From an uncultured Nitrosomonas sp. (GTDB taxonomy: Bacteria; Pseudomonadota; Gammaproteobacteria; Burkholderiales; Nitrosomonadaceae): 49,278 nt of DNA. The position numbers and the translations under genes are program-made. The notes beneath the pieces were generated by a model. It searched no databases. It worked only from the letters and a program-made list of their open reading frames with translations, and was not told where the DNA came from. Location: positions 1 to 49,278 of the forward strand of contig CASDLT010000008.1 in assembly GCA_949281375.1 (NCBI GenBank), in the 5' to 3' direction. Positions 16,958 through 25,924 of this stretch are shown here, one piece after another. How positions within the stretch are numbered: the stretch's first letter is position 1; every line of letters begins with the position of its first letter.

Positions 16958-17596
16958 CTATTCCCAAATCACCATTTTGAAACGCTCCTTGACGATGCCA
17001 AAATAATTGCATTTCCAGTCGCTCTGCGCAAAAAAATCCAGATGATGCCACTGATCCTTGCGTTTCAGGATAGTGGCGGCGGCATCGTCCCAGTCGGTCG
17101 CGGCAAATTTCGGTTCGAGCTGTTGTTTGCGTTCTTCAACCTCATCGAAGTCGAAACCGTCGTACTCCCAATGCAGCACCTCAAACACGTTGCCGGCGCG
17201 ATCGGCGTAATCCATGCTGAAATCCAATCCCCATTTGGGTCTCATCCGGATGATCTTATAGACCAGGGGATTGGCGTGCGCCCAGCGTTCGAGCTGCTCC
17301 AGCGCTCGCCCGCTGTAGCCCTTGCGCTCAAATAGCAGGCTATGATTCAGCACCGCGCCTTCAACTCGTTCCGGCTGCGTGAACCAGGCGGCTTTCAGCG
17401 CATGCCGATGTGCCCGATGCGCATGTGCTGAAGTTAAATTGGCCACTGCATAGCGTTGCTCCAGTTCAGTCAGGTCATAGCCATTCTGATCGAACAATGC
17501 CAGATCGCTGGCCAGAGGTGGAGATACCTGTTCCAGCGGCAAATTCCAATAGCCTTCAGGATTTAATTGGTGGTGGGTTAAATGGATGTGACTCAT
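16958..17596 (-). CDS. Protein of unknown function downstream of the biotin genes
   Basis: I do not recognise this protein. From ATG 17596 it has 212 aa (MSHIHLTHHQLNPEGYWNLP ...). It is soluble, rich in His, Trp and acidic residues, with HALKAAWFTQPERVEGAVLN in the middle and an acidic stretch YDGFDFDEVEERKQ. No signal peptide or membrane segment is seen. An alternative GTG start at 17671 would give 237 aa and overlaps the upstream stop codon as GTGA, which suggests coupling; the extra 25 residues look less conserved in character. It ends the run of minus-strand genes that begins with bioB, or forms its own unit with the 108-aa gene. Confidence 0.7.
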   Translation of the reverse strand: MSHIHLTHHQLNPEGYWNLPLEQVSPPLASDLALFDQNGYDLTELEQRYAVANLTSAHAHRAHRHALKAAWFTQPERVEGAVLNHSLLFERKGYSGRALEQLERWAHANPLVYKIIRMRPKWGLDFSMDYADRAGNVFEVLHWEYDGFDFDEVEERKQQLEPKFAATDWDDAAATILKRKDQWHHLDFFAQSDWKCNYFGIVKERFKMVIWE

Positions 17597-17667
17597 GATA
17601 TTTATGAGGTAATGATGAATTAAGCTTGAGAACCGATCAGTTAATTGTTGACGTGCAGCCTGGCATA

Positions 17668-17994
17668 TCACTCCGGCAGCGCGTGCCTGGTTTTTTCAAG
17701 AACGTCACGTTGCCGATCTGCTAAAGGCTGGCTTGACTGATCGATATAAAAATTCAGCATCGTCATCACCGACACGAACGGCTTAGTTTTACACTGCTGG
17801 CTGCTATCCGCAGCAGAACGCTTCAGCGATGAAGCAATCGCGCACGAATCATCCCAGGTAAATACGCCAACCTCAGGATCAAATACGTAGCTGATCTCGT
17901 TGGCTTGATACAGACATTGACGCAAATGACTATTGCGCATGGATAGAAAATGCAATGAATTCATAAGTTGCGACAGTCCGCTATTGTAGTCCAA
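17668..17994 (-). CDS. Small unknown protein after bioD
   Basis: I do not recognise this protein of up to 108 aa. The frame opens with TTG at 17994, one base after the bioD stop; ATG at 17964 would give 98 aa and is as likely. The sequence has EISYVFDPEVGVFTWDDSC, then a stretch rich in Ser and Lys and a predicted helix with NFYIDQSSQPLADRQRDVL. No membrane segment is seen. Close packing with bioD upstream and the 4-nt overlap with the next frame downstream support a real gene in the biotin transcription unit. Confidence 0.6.
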   Translation of the reverse strand: MDYNSGLSQLMNSLHFLSMRNSHLRQCLYQANEISYVFDPEVGVFTWDDSCAIASSLKRSAADSSQQCKTKPFVSVMTMLNFYIDQSSQPLADRQRDVLEKTRHALPE

Positions 17995-17995
17995 A

Positions 17996-18670
17996 TCATT
18001 TGAATTTTATCAACTCGGCGACATTCAGACGTTCGGTACAGTTTTGACTGATGATGCCGTCTTTAAATGGCACCATTCCCAACAATGGACAATCCAACCG
18101 CTGCTCCAATGTCGCGATATTTTCCTGCAGCACCAACATATCCGGATCGATGCCATTGGCTACCCAGCCGGCCAAAAGCAAACCAGCCGATCGAATGGCC
18201 TGCGCAGTCAGCAAGGCGTGATTCAGGCAGCCGAGGCGCATGCCTACGACCAGGATCACTGGAAGATTCAATGCCTTTGCCAGGTCTGCGCCAGTTTGAG
18301 TGCGATTGAGCGGCACCAGAAAACCACCCGCACCTTCGACGATGACGATGTCGGCTGCGATGCTGAGTTTGCGGTAGGCTGCGCGGATCACCGCCAGGTC
18401 AATGTCCACACCGGCTTGTTGCGCCCCGATATGCGGAGAAACCGGCGCATCGAAGAAATATGGATTGATGTCCCTGCGCTCGGCTCCGATAGTGCTGGCT
18501 GCGATCAATTGATCGACATCCAGCCATTTGCCACCATGGCTGCCCGCAACGACGGATTTCATGCCGATGACTATTTTTCCTTGCGCCGCAAAGGCATGCA
18601 GCAACGCGCAACTGATGAGTGTTTTACCGACGCCGGTATCGGTGCCCGTCACGAAAAAACCGCTGCCCAT
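17996..18670 (-). CDS. bioD: Dethiobiotin synthase
   Basis: The 224-aa enzyme closes the ureido ring of dethiobiotin from 7,8-diaminopelargonate, CO2 and ATP. The P-loop is GTDTGVGKT at 8-16, VEGAGGFLVPL supplies the second conserved loop, and WVANGID is the nucleotide-base region. The motif that normally reads KPVxxG is KSVVAG here, a Pro-to-Ser change next to the catalytic Lys. Length and order are otherwise normal. It follows bioC with one base between stop and start. Confidence 0.94.
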   Translation of the reverse strand: MGSGFFVTGTDTGVGKTLISCALLHAFAAQGKIVIGMKSVVAGSHGGKWLDVDQLIAASTIGAERRDINPYFFDAPVSPHIGAQQAGVDIDLAVIRAAYRKLSIAADIVIVEGAGGFLVPLNRTQTGADLAKALNLPVILVVGMRLGCLNHALLTAQAIRSAGLLLAGWVANGIDPDMLVLQENIATLEQRLDCPLLGMVPFKDGIISQNCTERLNVAELIKFK

Positions 18671-18671
18671 G

Positions 18672-19553
18672 TCAGGGAGGAAGCCCCAACTGCCGGCGTG
18701 TTTCCGGCGTCAATATCGAGCGGGGATCGTGAGGCTTCCAGGCATGGCCATAGACTACCTCGAACGTAGCCGGCAATTTGCCGTCACGGCGCAGCGTCTC
18801 ATATGCATCAATCGCCTGCTGCCAACGCTTTTTACCCATCAATCCACGCTGCCGACCCTGAATCACGTTGTGCGCACCGATCGCTTTGAGATCGCGCATC
18901 ACGCCGATCACGTCATCATATGTCAGGGTTATATATTCCATATCCATGACGGGGGTCGAAAAGCGATTGTTCACCAGCAGATCGCCAATGTCGTGCATGT
19001 CGACGAAACGATTGACATGTTGATACGCATCCGCTTTTGCGAATGATTGCCGCAATTCCTTCAGCGTATCCGGACCGAAAGTGCTGAACATCAGCAAGCC
19101 ATCGGTGCGTAAAATGCGGTGCATGTCTGCAAGGGTGCGGTTCAAATCGTTGCACCATTGCAATGCCAGATTCGACCAGATCAAGCCGACGCTTTCATTT
19201 TGGAGCGGAATCTGCTCGATATCGGCGCAGACGTAATAACTATGTTGCTGTTGCAATGGCAATAGACGCTGCCACCACACGGTATTTGGACGCGCTTGCG
19301 ACAACATGGCCCAGGCGATATCGACTGCGATCAATTGGCTGGACGGATAGCGTCTGGCTAATTGCTGGCTGCCGTAACCCGTGCCGCTGCCTGCATCGAG
19401 TATCACCTCGGGCCGGAATTTGATGTACTCCAGACGCGACAACATCCGGTTACTGATTTCACGTTGCAGGACCGCCGACTGATCATAACGGGCGGCAGCG
19501 CGTTCAAACGCAGCTCGCAATTGTTTCTTATCAAGAATTTGCATGGAATTCAT
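18672..19553 (-). CDS. bioC: Malonyl-ACP O-methyltransferase
   Basis: The 293-aa SAM-dependent enzyme methylates malonyl-ACP to start pimeloyl synthesis. It opens with FERAAARYDQSAVLQREI, a segment characteristic of BioC, and has the SAM-binding motif LDAGSGTGYGS at about 51-61 and the acidic VDIAWAML after it. NLALQWCNDL is another conserved patch. It begins 23 bp inside the end of bioH; a second ATG three codons later is equally possible. Confidence 0.93.
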   Translation of the reverse strand: MNSMQILDKKQLRAAFERAAARYDQSAVLQREISNRMLSRLEYIKFRPEVILDAGSGTGYGSQQLARRYPSSQLIAVDIAWAMLSQARPNTVWWQRLLPLQQQHSYYVCADIEQIPLQNESVGLIWSNLALQWCNDLNRTLADMHRILRTDGLLMFSTFGPDTLKELRQSFAKADAYQHVNRFVDMHDIGDLLVNNRFSTPVMDMEYITLTYDDVIGVMRDLKAIGAHNVIQGRQRGLMGKKRWQQAIDAYETLRRDGKLPATFEVVYGHAWKPHDPRSILTPETRRQLGLPP

Positions 19554-20301
19554 TCAGGCAGGCCACAAACTGTTCAGGATACGATAAAAATGGCGCGTGA
19601 CCGCAATGCGAAAACAGCACCCGCCGCGACTGCGGCAATTGCTGATGCATCCAATCGGCAGCGGACGGATCGGTAATCACATCGTTGTCACCGTGCACGA
19701 TCAAAACCGGTTGGCAAATCGCTGCGATACGATTTCGCAAATCGCTGTATTGCAGAATTTGCAGGCTCTGTTCCAAAGCTTTCGGATCCGGCTCGGCGCG
19801 CTGAAAAAAATTCTGCCGAAGTTGCGCTAGTATCTTGCTGGCATCCCGGTCACCATTCATTTGTAATGTCAAAAAACGGTTGATGGTAGTGGTGTAGTTC
19901 AGTTTCAAATTTTCACAAAACAATTGCAACAGTTCGGGCGCCATGCCTGATTCCCAGTCGTTGCGTCTGGCAAAGCACGGCGTCGTCGAAATTAGGATCA
20001 ATTTTTCCACCCGCTGGGGTTCGCGCAAAGCCAGTTCCATCGCTATCTGGCCGCCAAGCGACCATCCGCCGACGAGGCAACACTCGGGCAAAATGTCGGC
20101 GATCATCTCAGTCAAGCGATCCAACGTGGCAGAATCGCACGCTGGGCTTAATCCATGACCCGGCAAATCGATCAGATGCAAACGGAATTGCTGGCTCAAT
20201 TGATCGCGCACACTCCCCCAGATGCCGCCGTGCATTGCCCAGCCATGCAACAGAACCAAATCCGGACCTTTTCCGAGAACATCAATATGCAGCGGCGTCA
20301 T
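19531..20301 (-). CDS. bioH: Pimeloyl-ACP methyl ester carboxylesterase
   Basis: The 256-aa alpha/beta-hydrolase removes the methyl ester that BioC adds, releasing pimeloyl-ACP for BioF. Key features are LLHGWAMHGGIWG, the nucleophile elbow GGWSLGG with Ser81, the Asp in GDNDVITDP and the His in HCGHAPFLSYPEQF. WAMHGGIW and the length are typical of BioH. It overlaps bioF by 4 bp and bioC by 23 bp, so translation is coupled across the three genes. Confidence 0.94.
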   Translation of the reverse strand: MTPLHIDVLGKGPDLVLLHGWAMHGGIWGSVRDQLSQQFRLHLIDLPGHGLSPACDSATLDRLTEMIADILPECCLVGGWSLGGQIAMELALREPQRVEKLILISTTPCFARRNDWESGMAPELLQLFCENLKLNYTTTINRFLTLQMNGDRDASKILAQLRQNFFQRAEPDPKALEQSLQILQYSDLRNRIAAICQPVLIVHGDNDVITDPSAADWMHQQLPQSRRVLFSHCGHAPFLSYPEQFVACLNEFHANS

Positions 20302-21458
20302 GCTGCCAGATCCTGCAAAGCTTGCGTCAATCGTTGAATGTCCTGCGGCGCATGCGCAGCCGATAATGAAATTCGCAGCCGGGCGGTGTTTTGCGGCACT
20401 GTCGGCGGCCGGATTGCCGGCACCAGCAGTCCGCGTTCGCGCAGCTGCTGGCTGATCCGCACGGCTTCATGACTTTCGCCGATCAATAAAGGTTGAATGG
20501 GCGTCATCGATGGCAGCAATGTCCAGCGCAATGATTGCAGTTCCTGCCTGAGCTGCGCAATATTTCTGGCTAGCATATTCCGCCGCCATTCCTCGCGTTC
20601 GATCAATTCCAGGCTTGTCAGCAATGCCCGGGATAACAATGACGGTGTAGCTGTTGTGTAGATATAACTGCGCGCCGATTGTATCAAGGTTTCGATCACA
20701 TCTGCCTGTGCGGCGACAAAAGCACCGCACACTCCGGCGGCTTTGCCCAGTGTCGCCATATACAGGAGATTGGGAGGATGGCGTTCCTGTTCCGCAAGCA
20801 CAGACAAACTGCCCTTGCCCTGCTGTCCTAAAACACCAAATCCATGCGCATCGTCGAGCAACAATAATGCGTGGTATTTTTCACATAACGCAAGCAGCGC
20901 TTGAACCGGGGCAATATCGCCTTCCATGCTGAATACTGCATCGCTGATCACCAGCTTGCGCCGGGCATCGCTTGCCGCCAGTCGTCGTTCAAGCGCGGCC
21001 ATATCCAGATGCGGATATCGGATGAACTGTGCCCGGGATAATAACGCTGCGTCGTTCAGGGAAGCATGATTCAGTTTATCTGCAAATAGGGCGTCTTCCC
21101 GCCCCGCTAGCGCCGTCACCGCGCCGATATTGGCCATGTAACCGGCCGAAAACAACAACGCGCGCGGGAAGCCGGTAAATTCTGCCAACGCCATCTCCAA
21201 TTGATGATGAAAGGCAGAATGACCATGAATGAGGTGGGATGCGCCTGCGCCGACACCATATTCCTGTGCACCTTCGCAGGCCGATTTGATCAGATCGGGA
21301 TGATTCGCAAGTCCAAGATAATCATTACTGCTGAATGCCAGATAATCACAGCCTTCAATAGTGATGTGCGTGGCTTGCGGACTTTCGACGACTTGACGGA
21401 AACGGCGCAGCCCCTGCTGTTCGCGCAGACGCAGTTGCTCAGCAAAATCGGGAAACAT
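20298..21458 (-). CDS. bioF: 8-amino-7-oxononanoate synthase
   Basis: The 386-aa PLP enzyme condenses pimeloyl-ACP with alanine. Visible motifs are FSSNDYLGLANHP, HLIHGHSAFHHQLE, DDAHGFGVLG with the PLP-ring Asp and His, and TLGKAAGVCGAF with the Schiff-base Lys. The sequence is complete. Its ATG at 21458 directly abuts the bioB stop, and its end overlaps bioH by 4 bp. Confidence 0.96.
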   Translation of the reverse strand: MFPDFAEQLRLREQQGLRRFRQVVESPQATHITIEGCDYLAFSSNDYLGLANHPDLIKSACEGAQEYGVGAGASHLIHGHSAFHHQLEMALAEFTGFPRALLFSAGYMANIGAVTALAGREDALFADKLNHASLNDAALLSRAQFIRYPHLDMAALERRLAASDARRKLVISDAVFSMEGDIAPVQALLALCEKYHALLLLDDAHGFGVLGQQGKGSLSVLAEQERHPPNLLYMATLGKAAGVCGAFVAAQADVIETLIQSARSYIYTTATPSLLSRALLTSLELIEREEWRRNMLARNIAQLRQELQSLRWTLLPSMTPIQPLLIGESHEAVRISQQLRERGLLVPAIRPPTVPQNTARLRISLSAAHAPQDIQRLTQALQDLAA

Positions 21459-22466
21459 CTAAGACAATGCGTGCAAACCCAGCTTATCCAATAACTTCCG
21501 GTCGTGATCTGTTTCCGGATTGCCGGTGGTCAGCAATTTATCGCCATAAAATATTGAATTGGCGCCTGCAAGGAAACACAATGCTTGAACGGCTTCGGAC
21601 ATTTCCCGACGGCCGGCAGACAAGCGCACCATGGCTTTGGGCATGGTAATCCGCGCAGCGGCGATAGTCCGCACGAATTCGAAGGGATCCATTACGTCAG
21701 TACCATATAGCGGTGTTCCTTCGACTTGCACCAGATGATTGATCGGCACCGATTCTGGATAAGGATCCAGGTTGGCCAATTGCGCAATCAAACCTGCCCT
21801 GGAAAGCCGGCTTTCCCCCATACCCACGATACCACCGCAACAAACGTTGATGCCTGCACCACGCACTTCCTGCAAGGTATCCAGGCGATCTTGATACTGC
21901 CGCGTGGAAATGATTTCCTCATAGTATTCCGGAGCAGTGTCGAGATTATGGTTATAGTAGTCGAGCCCGGCTTCACTCAGTTGCTGTGCCTGGCCTGGTT
22001 TGAGCAATCCCAATGTGGCGCAGGTTTCCATGCCGAGCGCCTTGACCGCGCGCACCATCTCAGTCATTTTTTCGATGTCCCGCTGTTTGGGGCCGCGCCA
22101 TGCGGCGCCCATGCAAAAACGCGATGCTCCGTTCGCTTTGGCTTCTGCCGCTGCGGACACCACTTCATTCAGCGACAACATATCCTGGTTTTCGACCCCA
22201 GTATGGTAGCGCGCCGCTTGCGGACAATAGCCGCAATCTTCCGGGCATCCTCCTGTCTTGACTGAAATCAGCGTTGATAATTGCACACCATTGGCATCAT
22301 GATATTGACGATGCACGCTTTGTGCTCGGTAAATCAAATCATTAAACGGCGCATTCAACAAGGCTTCCACATCTGCCACAGTCCATCGTGTCGAGCATTG
22401 CGGTTGCTCTGCCGCATCGTGGCTATCGGTAAGCAATTTGTCATTTATCAAGGGATCCAAATTCAT
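21459..22466 (-). CDS. bioB: Biotin synthase
   Basis: The 335-aa radical-SAM enzyme inserts sulfur into dethiobiotin. The radical-SAM cysteines are C74, C78 and C81 in [12 protein letters not shown], followed by [27 protein letters not shown] and the C-terminal arginine-containing VRLSAGR, which binds the [2Fe-2S] cluster, are all present. It is the first gene of the bioBFHCD unit, which lacks bioA. Confidence 0.97.
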   Translation of the reverse strand: MNLDPLINDKLLTDSHDAAEQPQCSTRWTVADVEALLNAPFNDLIYRAQSVHRQYHDANGVQLSTLISVKTGGCPEDCGYCPQAARYHTGVENQDMLSLNEVVSAAAEAKANGASRFCMGAAWRGPKQRDIEKMTEMVRAVKALGMETCATLGLLKPGQAQQLSEAGLDYYNHNLDTAPEYYEEIISTRQYQDRLDTLQEVRGAGINVCCGGIVGMGESRLSRAGLIAQLANLDPYPESVPINHLVQVEGTPLYGTDVMDPFEFVRTIAAARITMPKAMVRLSAGRREMSEAVQALCFLAGANSIFYGDKLLTTGNPETDHDRKLLDKLGLHALS

Positions 22467-22521
22467 TTCTATCTACCTGTTCAAATACTGCATCACTGGC
22501 ATTAATTGCCGATAACTCTGG

Positions 22522-22550
22522 ATGATCAAGGAATGATCTACCCTTGTCAA
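22522..22550 (-). promoter_or_regulatory. Promoter of the biotin operon
   Basis: On the minus strand, TTGACA (22545-22550) is followed after exactly 17 bp by GATCAT (22522-22527), a perfect -35 and a 4/6 -10. Two near-copies of GATCATTCC/GATCATCC overlap the -10 region and could be a regulator site. The known proteobacterial BirA operator (TTGTAAACC, spacer, GGTTTACAA) is not present between bioB and the divergent comF gene. Confidence 0.55.
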
Positions 22551-22589
22551 TTTTATCACCACCCTTTTTCCAGCGACTGACCAATTATT

Positions 22590-23270
22590 GTGCAAATGTT
22601 TTATCCCGACGAGTGCATACTCTGCGGCGCGTCATCAACTCAGGATTTTTGCCAACCCTGTCATGATCATTTGCCGCAATTACCGCTCAATCATTGCCCA
22701 ACCTGCCTGTGGCCAGTGCCAACAGGGGAATTATGTGGCGCATGCCTGACTAAGCCGCCCGCATTTACCCGCACCGTTGCAGCAGAGCGCTATACCTTCC
22801 CCATCGATGCACTGATTCACTCTTTGAAATATCAAAGTAATCTGGCCACCGCCCCGGTTCTGGCCAATTTGCTCATTGAAAAATTAAAGCACATTCATCG
22901 AAAGCCGGATGTCATCATTCCGATGCCACTGCACCCGATTCGATTGCGAGAGCGTGGTTATAATCAGGCCATGGAGCTAAGCCGCTATCTCGCACGACAT
23001 ATGAAAATTCCGTTATCACCCACGAGCTGTAGCCGCATTCGCCATACGCCACCCCAGACCGAACTTCCCTGGAGAGATCGGCAAAAAAATATTCGCAAAG
23101 CGTTTAGCTGCGCAATAGATTTGTCTGGCCAGCATATCGCAGTAGTCGATGACGTGATGACAACCGGCGCAACCTTGAACGAATTCGCTAAAATATTGCG
23201 TCAGCAGGGCGCCAGCGAAATCAGCAATTGGGTTATAGCCCGAACGCTGCCGGAAACCGGCTCTGCTTGA
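22590..23270 (+). CDS. ComF-family phosphoribosyltransferase-like protein
   Basis: The 226-aa protein has an N-terminal zinc-finger-like part with four Cys pairs (CILC, CQPC, CPTC, CGAC) in the first 55 residues. The C-terminal phosphoribosyltransferase fold has the PRPP-binding motif VVDDVMTTGATL. PMPLHPIRLRERGYNQA is the conserved ComF segment. Relatives (ComF, GntX) are needed for DNA uptake in competent species. With pilMNOPQ 500 bp downstream, a role in natural transformation is possible but not shown. It diverges from bioB. Confidence 0.9.
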   Translation: MQMFYPDECILCGASSTQDFCQPCHDHLPQLPLNHCPTCLWPVPTGELCGACLTKPPAFTRTVAAERYTFPIDALIHSLKYQSNLATAPVLANLLIEKLKHIHRKPDVIIPMPLHPIRLRERGYNQAMELSRYLARHMKIPLSPTSCSRIRHTPPQTELPWRDRQKNIRKAFSCAIDLSGQHIAVVDDVMTTGATLNEFAKILRQQGASEISNWVIARTLPETGSA

Positions 23271-23318
23271 AGTACCCTTTCAATTTTTTAATGACAGACC
23301 TTCTTTCATAATCGCGGC

Positions 23319-23783
23319 ATGTTTAACATCATTCTTCATCAACCTGAAATTCCGCCCAATACTGGGAATATCATCCGTTTATGCGCCAATACCGGCTTCC
23401 AGCTACATCTGGTCAAACCCTTGGGGTTTCCATTGCAAGATAAGCAATTGTTGCGCGCTGGCCTGGATTATCATGAATTTGCACACATCGAGGTACACGA
23501 TAGCTGGATGGACTGCAGTCAGCATTTGCAGGGACATCGCATCTTCGCAGTGACAACCAAGGGAAAGCAACGCTATGACACCGTAAAGTACGTTGCAGGA
23601 GATGTATTTGTATTTGGCGCCGAAAGCTGCGGATTACCTCTGCACGTGCTCAATACCTTTCCAGAGTCCCGGCGCATTCGCATTCCCATGGTTGAAATCA
23701 GCCGCAGCCTGAATTTATCGAATGCCGTCGCTATTGTCGCCTATGAGGCCTGGCGTCAGGCCGGATTTCCATCCGGCCAATGA
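23319..23783 (+). CDS. trmL: tRNA (cytidine/uridine-34-2'-O)-methyltransferase
   Basis: The 154-aa SPOUT methyltransferase modifies the wobble base of tRNA-Leu. It opens MFNIILHQPEIPPNTGNIIR, diagnostic for TrmL, and contains the trefoil-knot motifs VFGAESCGLP and IPMVEISRSLNLSNAVAIV. The Arg and Asn residues of the catalytic and dimer interface (NTGNIIR, SLNLS) are present. It follows comF by 48 bp and meets pilQ tail to tail with 7 bp between them. Confidence 0.96.
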   Translation: MFNIILHQPEIPPNTGNIIRLCANTGFQLHLVKPLGFPLQDKQLLRAGLDYHEFAHIEVHDSWMDCSQHLQGHRIFAVTTKGKQRYDTVKYVAGDVFVFGAESCGLPLHVLNTFPESRRIRIPMVEISRSLNLSNAVAIVAYEAWRQAGFPSGQ

Positions 23784-23790
23784 CGCTCGT

Positions 23791-25899
23791 TTACTGCAGA
23801 TTGAGATTCTCGCTCAGAATGCGAGGCGTGACGAAAATCAACAACTCACGTTTGTCATCTTGCTTGCTGGTATTACGGAAAACGTTTCCGATGACCGGAA
23901 TGTCTCCGAGCAGAGGAACTTTATTGACGACATTATTCTCGGTACGATCAAAAATCCCCCCAATCACAACAGTTCCCCCATTCTCGACCAGTACTTTGGT
24001 CGTTACTTGCTTGGTATTGATCGGCGGTGGCAGGAATTGATTGATCGGCGTGCCGATTTTGTCTTGATTGACGTTCAGTTCCATATCGATTTGACCATTA
24101 TAGGTGATCAATGGCTTCACTTTCAGCCGCAGCGTCGCATCCATGAAACGAATACTGGTTGCGCCGCTGCTGGTCGCTTGTTGGTAAGGAACTCGGTCAC
24201 CCTGTTCAATGATTGCTTCGATACCATGGGCAGTCACGACGCGAGGGCTGGCGATCACTCGCCCTTTTCTATCCGTTTCAAGTGCAGATAACTCCAAATT
24301 GATTAAGCGACCGTTGTTTATTTTCATCAGACTCAATCCTAAAGCTGCCGGTCCTCCTAACAAGCCCGTCGCCGCTGCTGCCGGCAAGTTGACGTTCAGG
24401 TTGTTTGCGCCACCGCCTGCCGGACTGCCACCCGCAAGCGCACTGGAATCAGTCAGATTACCGGAAATACCCAATCTTTCACCTCCGAGGCCGGTCGAGT
24501 TCTGGATGCCAAAGCGCGCACCTAAATTTCGACTGAACGTATCAATCGCTTCCACGATCCGCGCTTCGATCATGACTTGCCGCTCATACACATCGAGGCG
24601 CTGGATGCGTTTTCTTACTTCGCCCAGGCGTGCAGGAATGTCGGTCACCGTCAGTGTGTTGCTAATCTCATCAAGATTGATCGTACCCCGCTTGCTGAGC
24701 ATGCCTTCAAACGAGATGGAGTTGACGCGGCGGTGATTCAGGTGAAAAATCTCCGACCGCACCGGTTCCATATCGGCAATTTGTAATTGCGCTTCCAGAT
24801 CCAGTAATTCTCGATCAGCCATTTCCTTGCGAGGCGCTACAAAAATGACATTGCCAGTCTTGCGCTTGTCCAGGCCATGCACTTGCAGGACGATATCCAA
24901 AGCTTGGTCCCACGGCACATCCTTCAATCGGATCGTGAGATTTCCTGTTACTGAATCGCTGGCAATGATATTGAAATTAGTAAAATCGGCAATGACCTGC
25001 AATATTGCCCTGACTTCGACATCCTGGAAATTGAGCGACAGTCTCTCACCCGTATAACCTCCATTGATACGTTTCTTTTTAGCCAGCTCTTCATCTTCAT
25101 CAACGAGCGAGCGCACTTCCAAAATGAATTGCGTTCCCGATTGGCGAGCAGAATGTTCCCAGCGGCCATTGGACCTTACCGTCATGCGTACGTTATCGCC
25201 CTTCTTCGATGTCTCGATGATATTGATGGGTGTAGCAAAATCAACCACGTCCAGGCGTCGTTTCAGGCTGTTGGGAAGGAAGGTATCGACGAAATCGACA
25301 AAAATATCATCGCCTTGGTGTTGAACATCAACGCCTGCATTCGATTTAGTCATATCGACGATAATCCTGCCTTCGCCATTGGGGCCACGGCGAAAATCGA
25401 TGTCTCGGAGCGTATTGAGCTGATTCTTTGGAGTATCCTCAGCGAAGCGAACGACAGTGTCTACCGCCTGATTCTCGGCAATCGCAACCAGTCTGATAAA
25501 AATCATATTATCGACGGCCCGAATTTCATGTCGCATCAACCGCGATAGATTCAGCACTAACCGTGTGCGATCACCGACTTGAACGATATTGATACTGCGT
25601 AACTCTCCCTCCGCAGCTTCTTGAAGATTCTTGCCCAGTCCATTAGCGACATGTTGGAAATCGAAATAAATACGAAAGGGATTGCTCAAAGAAACCCCCA
25701 CCGGAAGCGCTTGAAGGGGTTGGTCCAATGCCAGCTTCGCAACAACCTCACCATTCTGAATATTGGAGATCTCGATCGAACGTATGCTATTACTGCTAGT
25801 TTGTGAAACATCTAAAGGCTGAATTTCTTCAGCTGAAACCGTGGTAACAAAAAAAATCAACAGCGCCGTCTTTCCCAACCCTAGGATATTTTTTTTCAT
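23791..25899 (-). CDS. pilQ: Type IV pilus secretin
   Basis: The 702-aa outer-membrane channel lets the pilus cross the outer membrane. A signal peptide (about 1-23, ending VSA) is followed by two AMIN domains (about 40-140 and 160-260) that bind peptidoglycan. The STN domain with LSLNFQDVEVRAILQVIADF lies at about 290-350, then a secretin N1 repeat, and the secretin core at about 500-700, with VPYQQATSSGATSI and VPLLGDIPVIGNVFR near the C-terminus. A small-residue Gly/Ala/Asn-rich loop is seen at about residue 480-520. It is the last gene of pilMNOPQ. Confidence 0.96.
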   Translation of the reverse strand: MKKNILGLGKTALLIFFVTTVSAEEIQPLDVSQTSSNSIRSIEISNIQNGEVVAKLALDQPLQALPVGVSLSNPFRIYFDFQHVANGLGKNLQEAAEGELRSINIVQVGDRTRLVLNLSRLMRHEIRAVDNMIFIRLVAIAENQAVDTVVRFAEDTPKNQLNTLRDIDFRRGPNGEGRIIVDMTKSNAGVDVQHQGDDIFVDFVDTFLPNSLKRRLDVVDFATPINIIETSKKGDNVRMTVRSNGRWEHSARQSGTQFILEVRSLVDEDEELAKKKRINGGYTGERLSLNFQDVEVRAILQVIADFTNFNIIASDSVTGNLTIRLKDVPWDQALDIVLQVHGLDKRKTGNVIFVAPRKEMADRELLDLEAQLQIADMEPVRSEIFHLNHRRVNSISFEGMLSKRGTINLDEISNTLTVTDIPARLGEVRKRIQRLDVYERQVMIEARIVEAIDTFSRNLGARFGIQNSTGLGGERLGISGNLTDSSALAGGSPAGGGANNLNVNLPAAAATGLLGGPAALGLSLMKINNGRLINLELSALETDRKGRVIASPRVVTAHGIEAIIEQGDRVPYQQATSSGATSIRFMDATLRLKVKPLITYNGQIDMELNVNQDKIGTPINQFLPPPINTKQVTTKVLVENGGTVVIGGIFDRTENNVVNKVPLLGDIPVIGNVFRNTSKQDDKRELLIFVTPRILSENLNLQ

Positions 25900-25924
25900 T
25901 GTCGAAAGCTAACATGGTCTACTT

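Noticed and set aside
18044..18769. A 241-aa plus-strand open frame
   Set aside because: It is antisense to bioD and the end of bioC, both recognised with full motifs.
22467..22589. Classical BirA operator upstream of bioB
   Set aside because: No TTGTAAACC...GGTTTACAA-like dyad could be found; only a partial TTGTCAATTTT is present.
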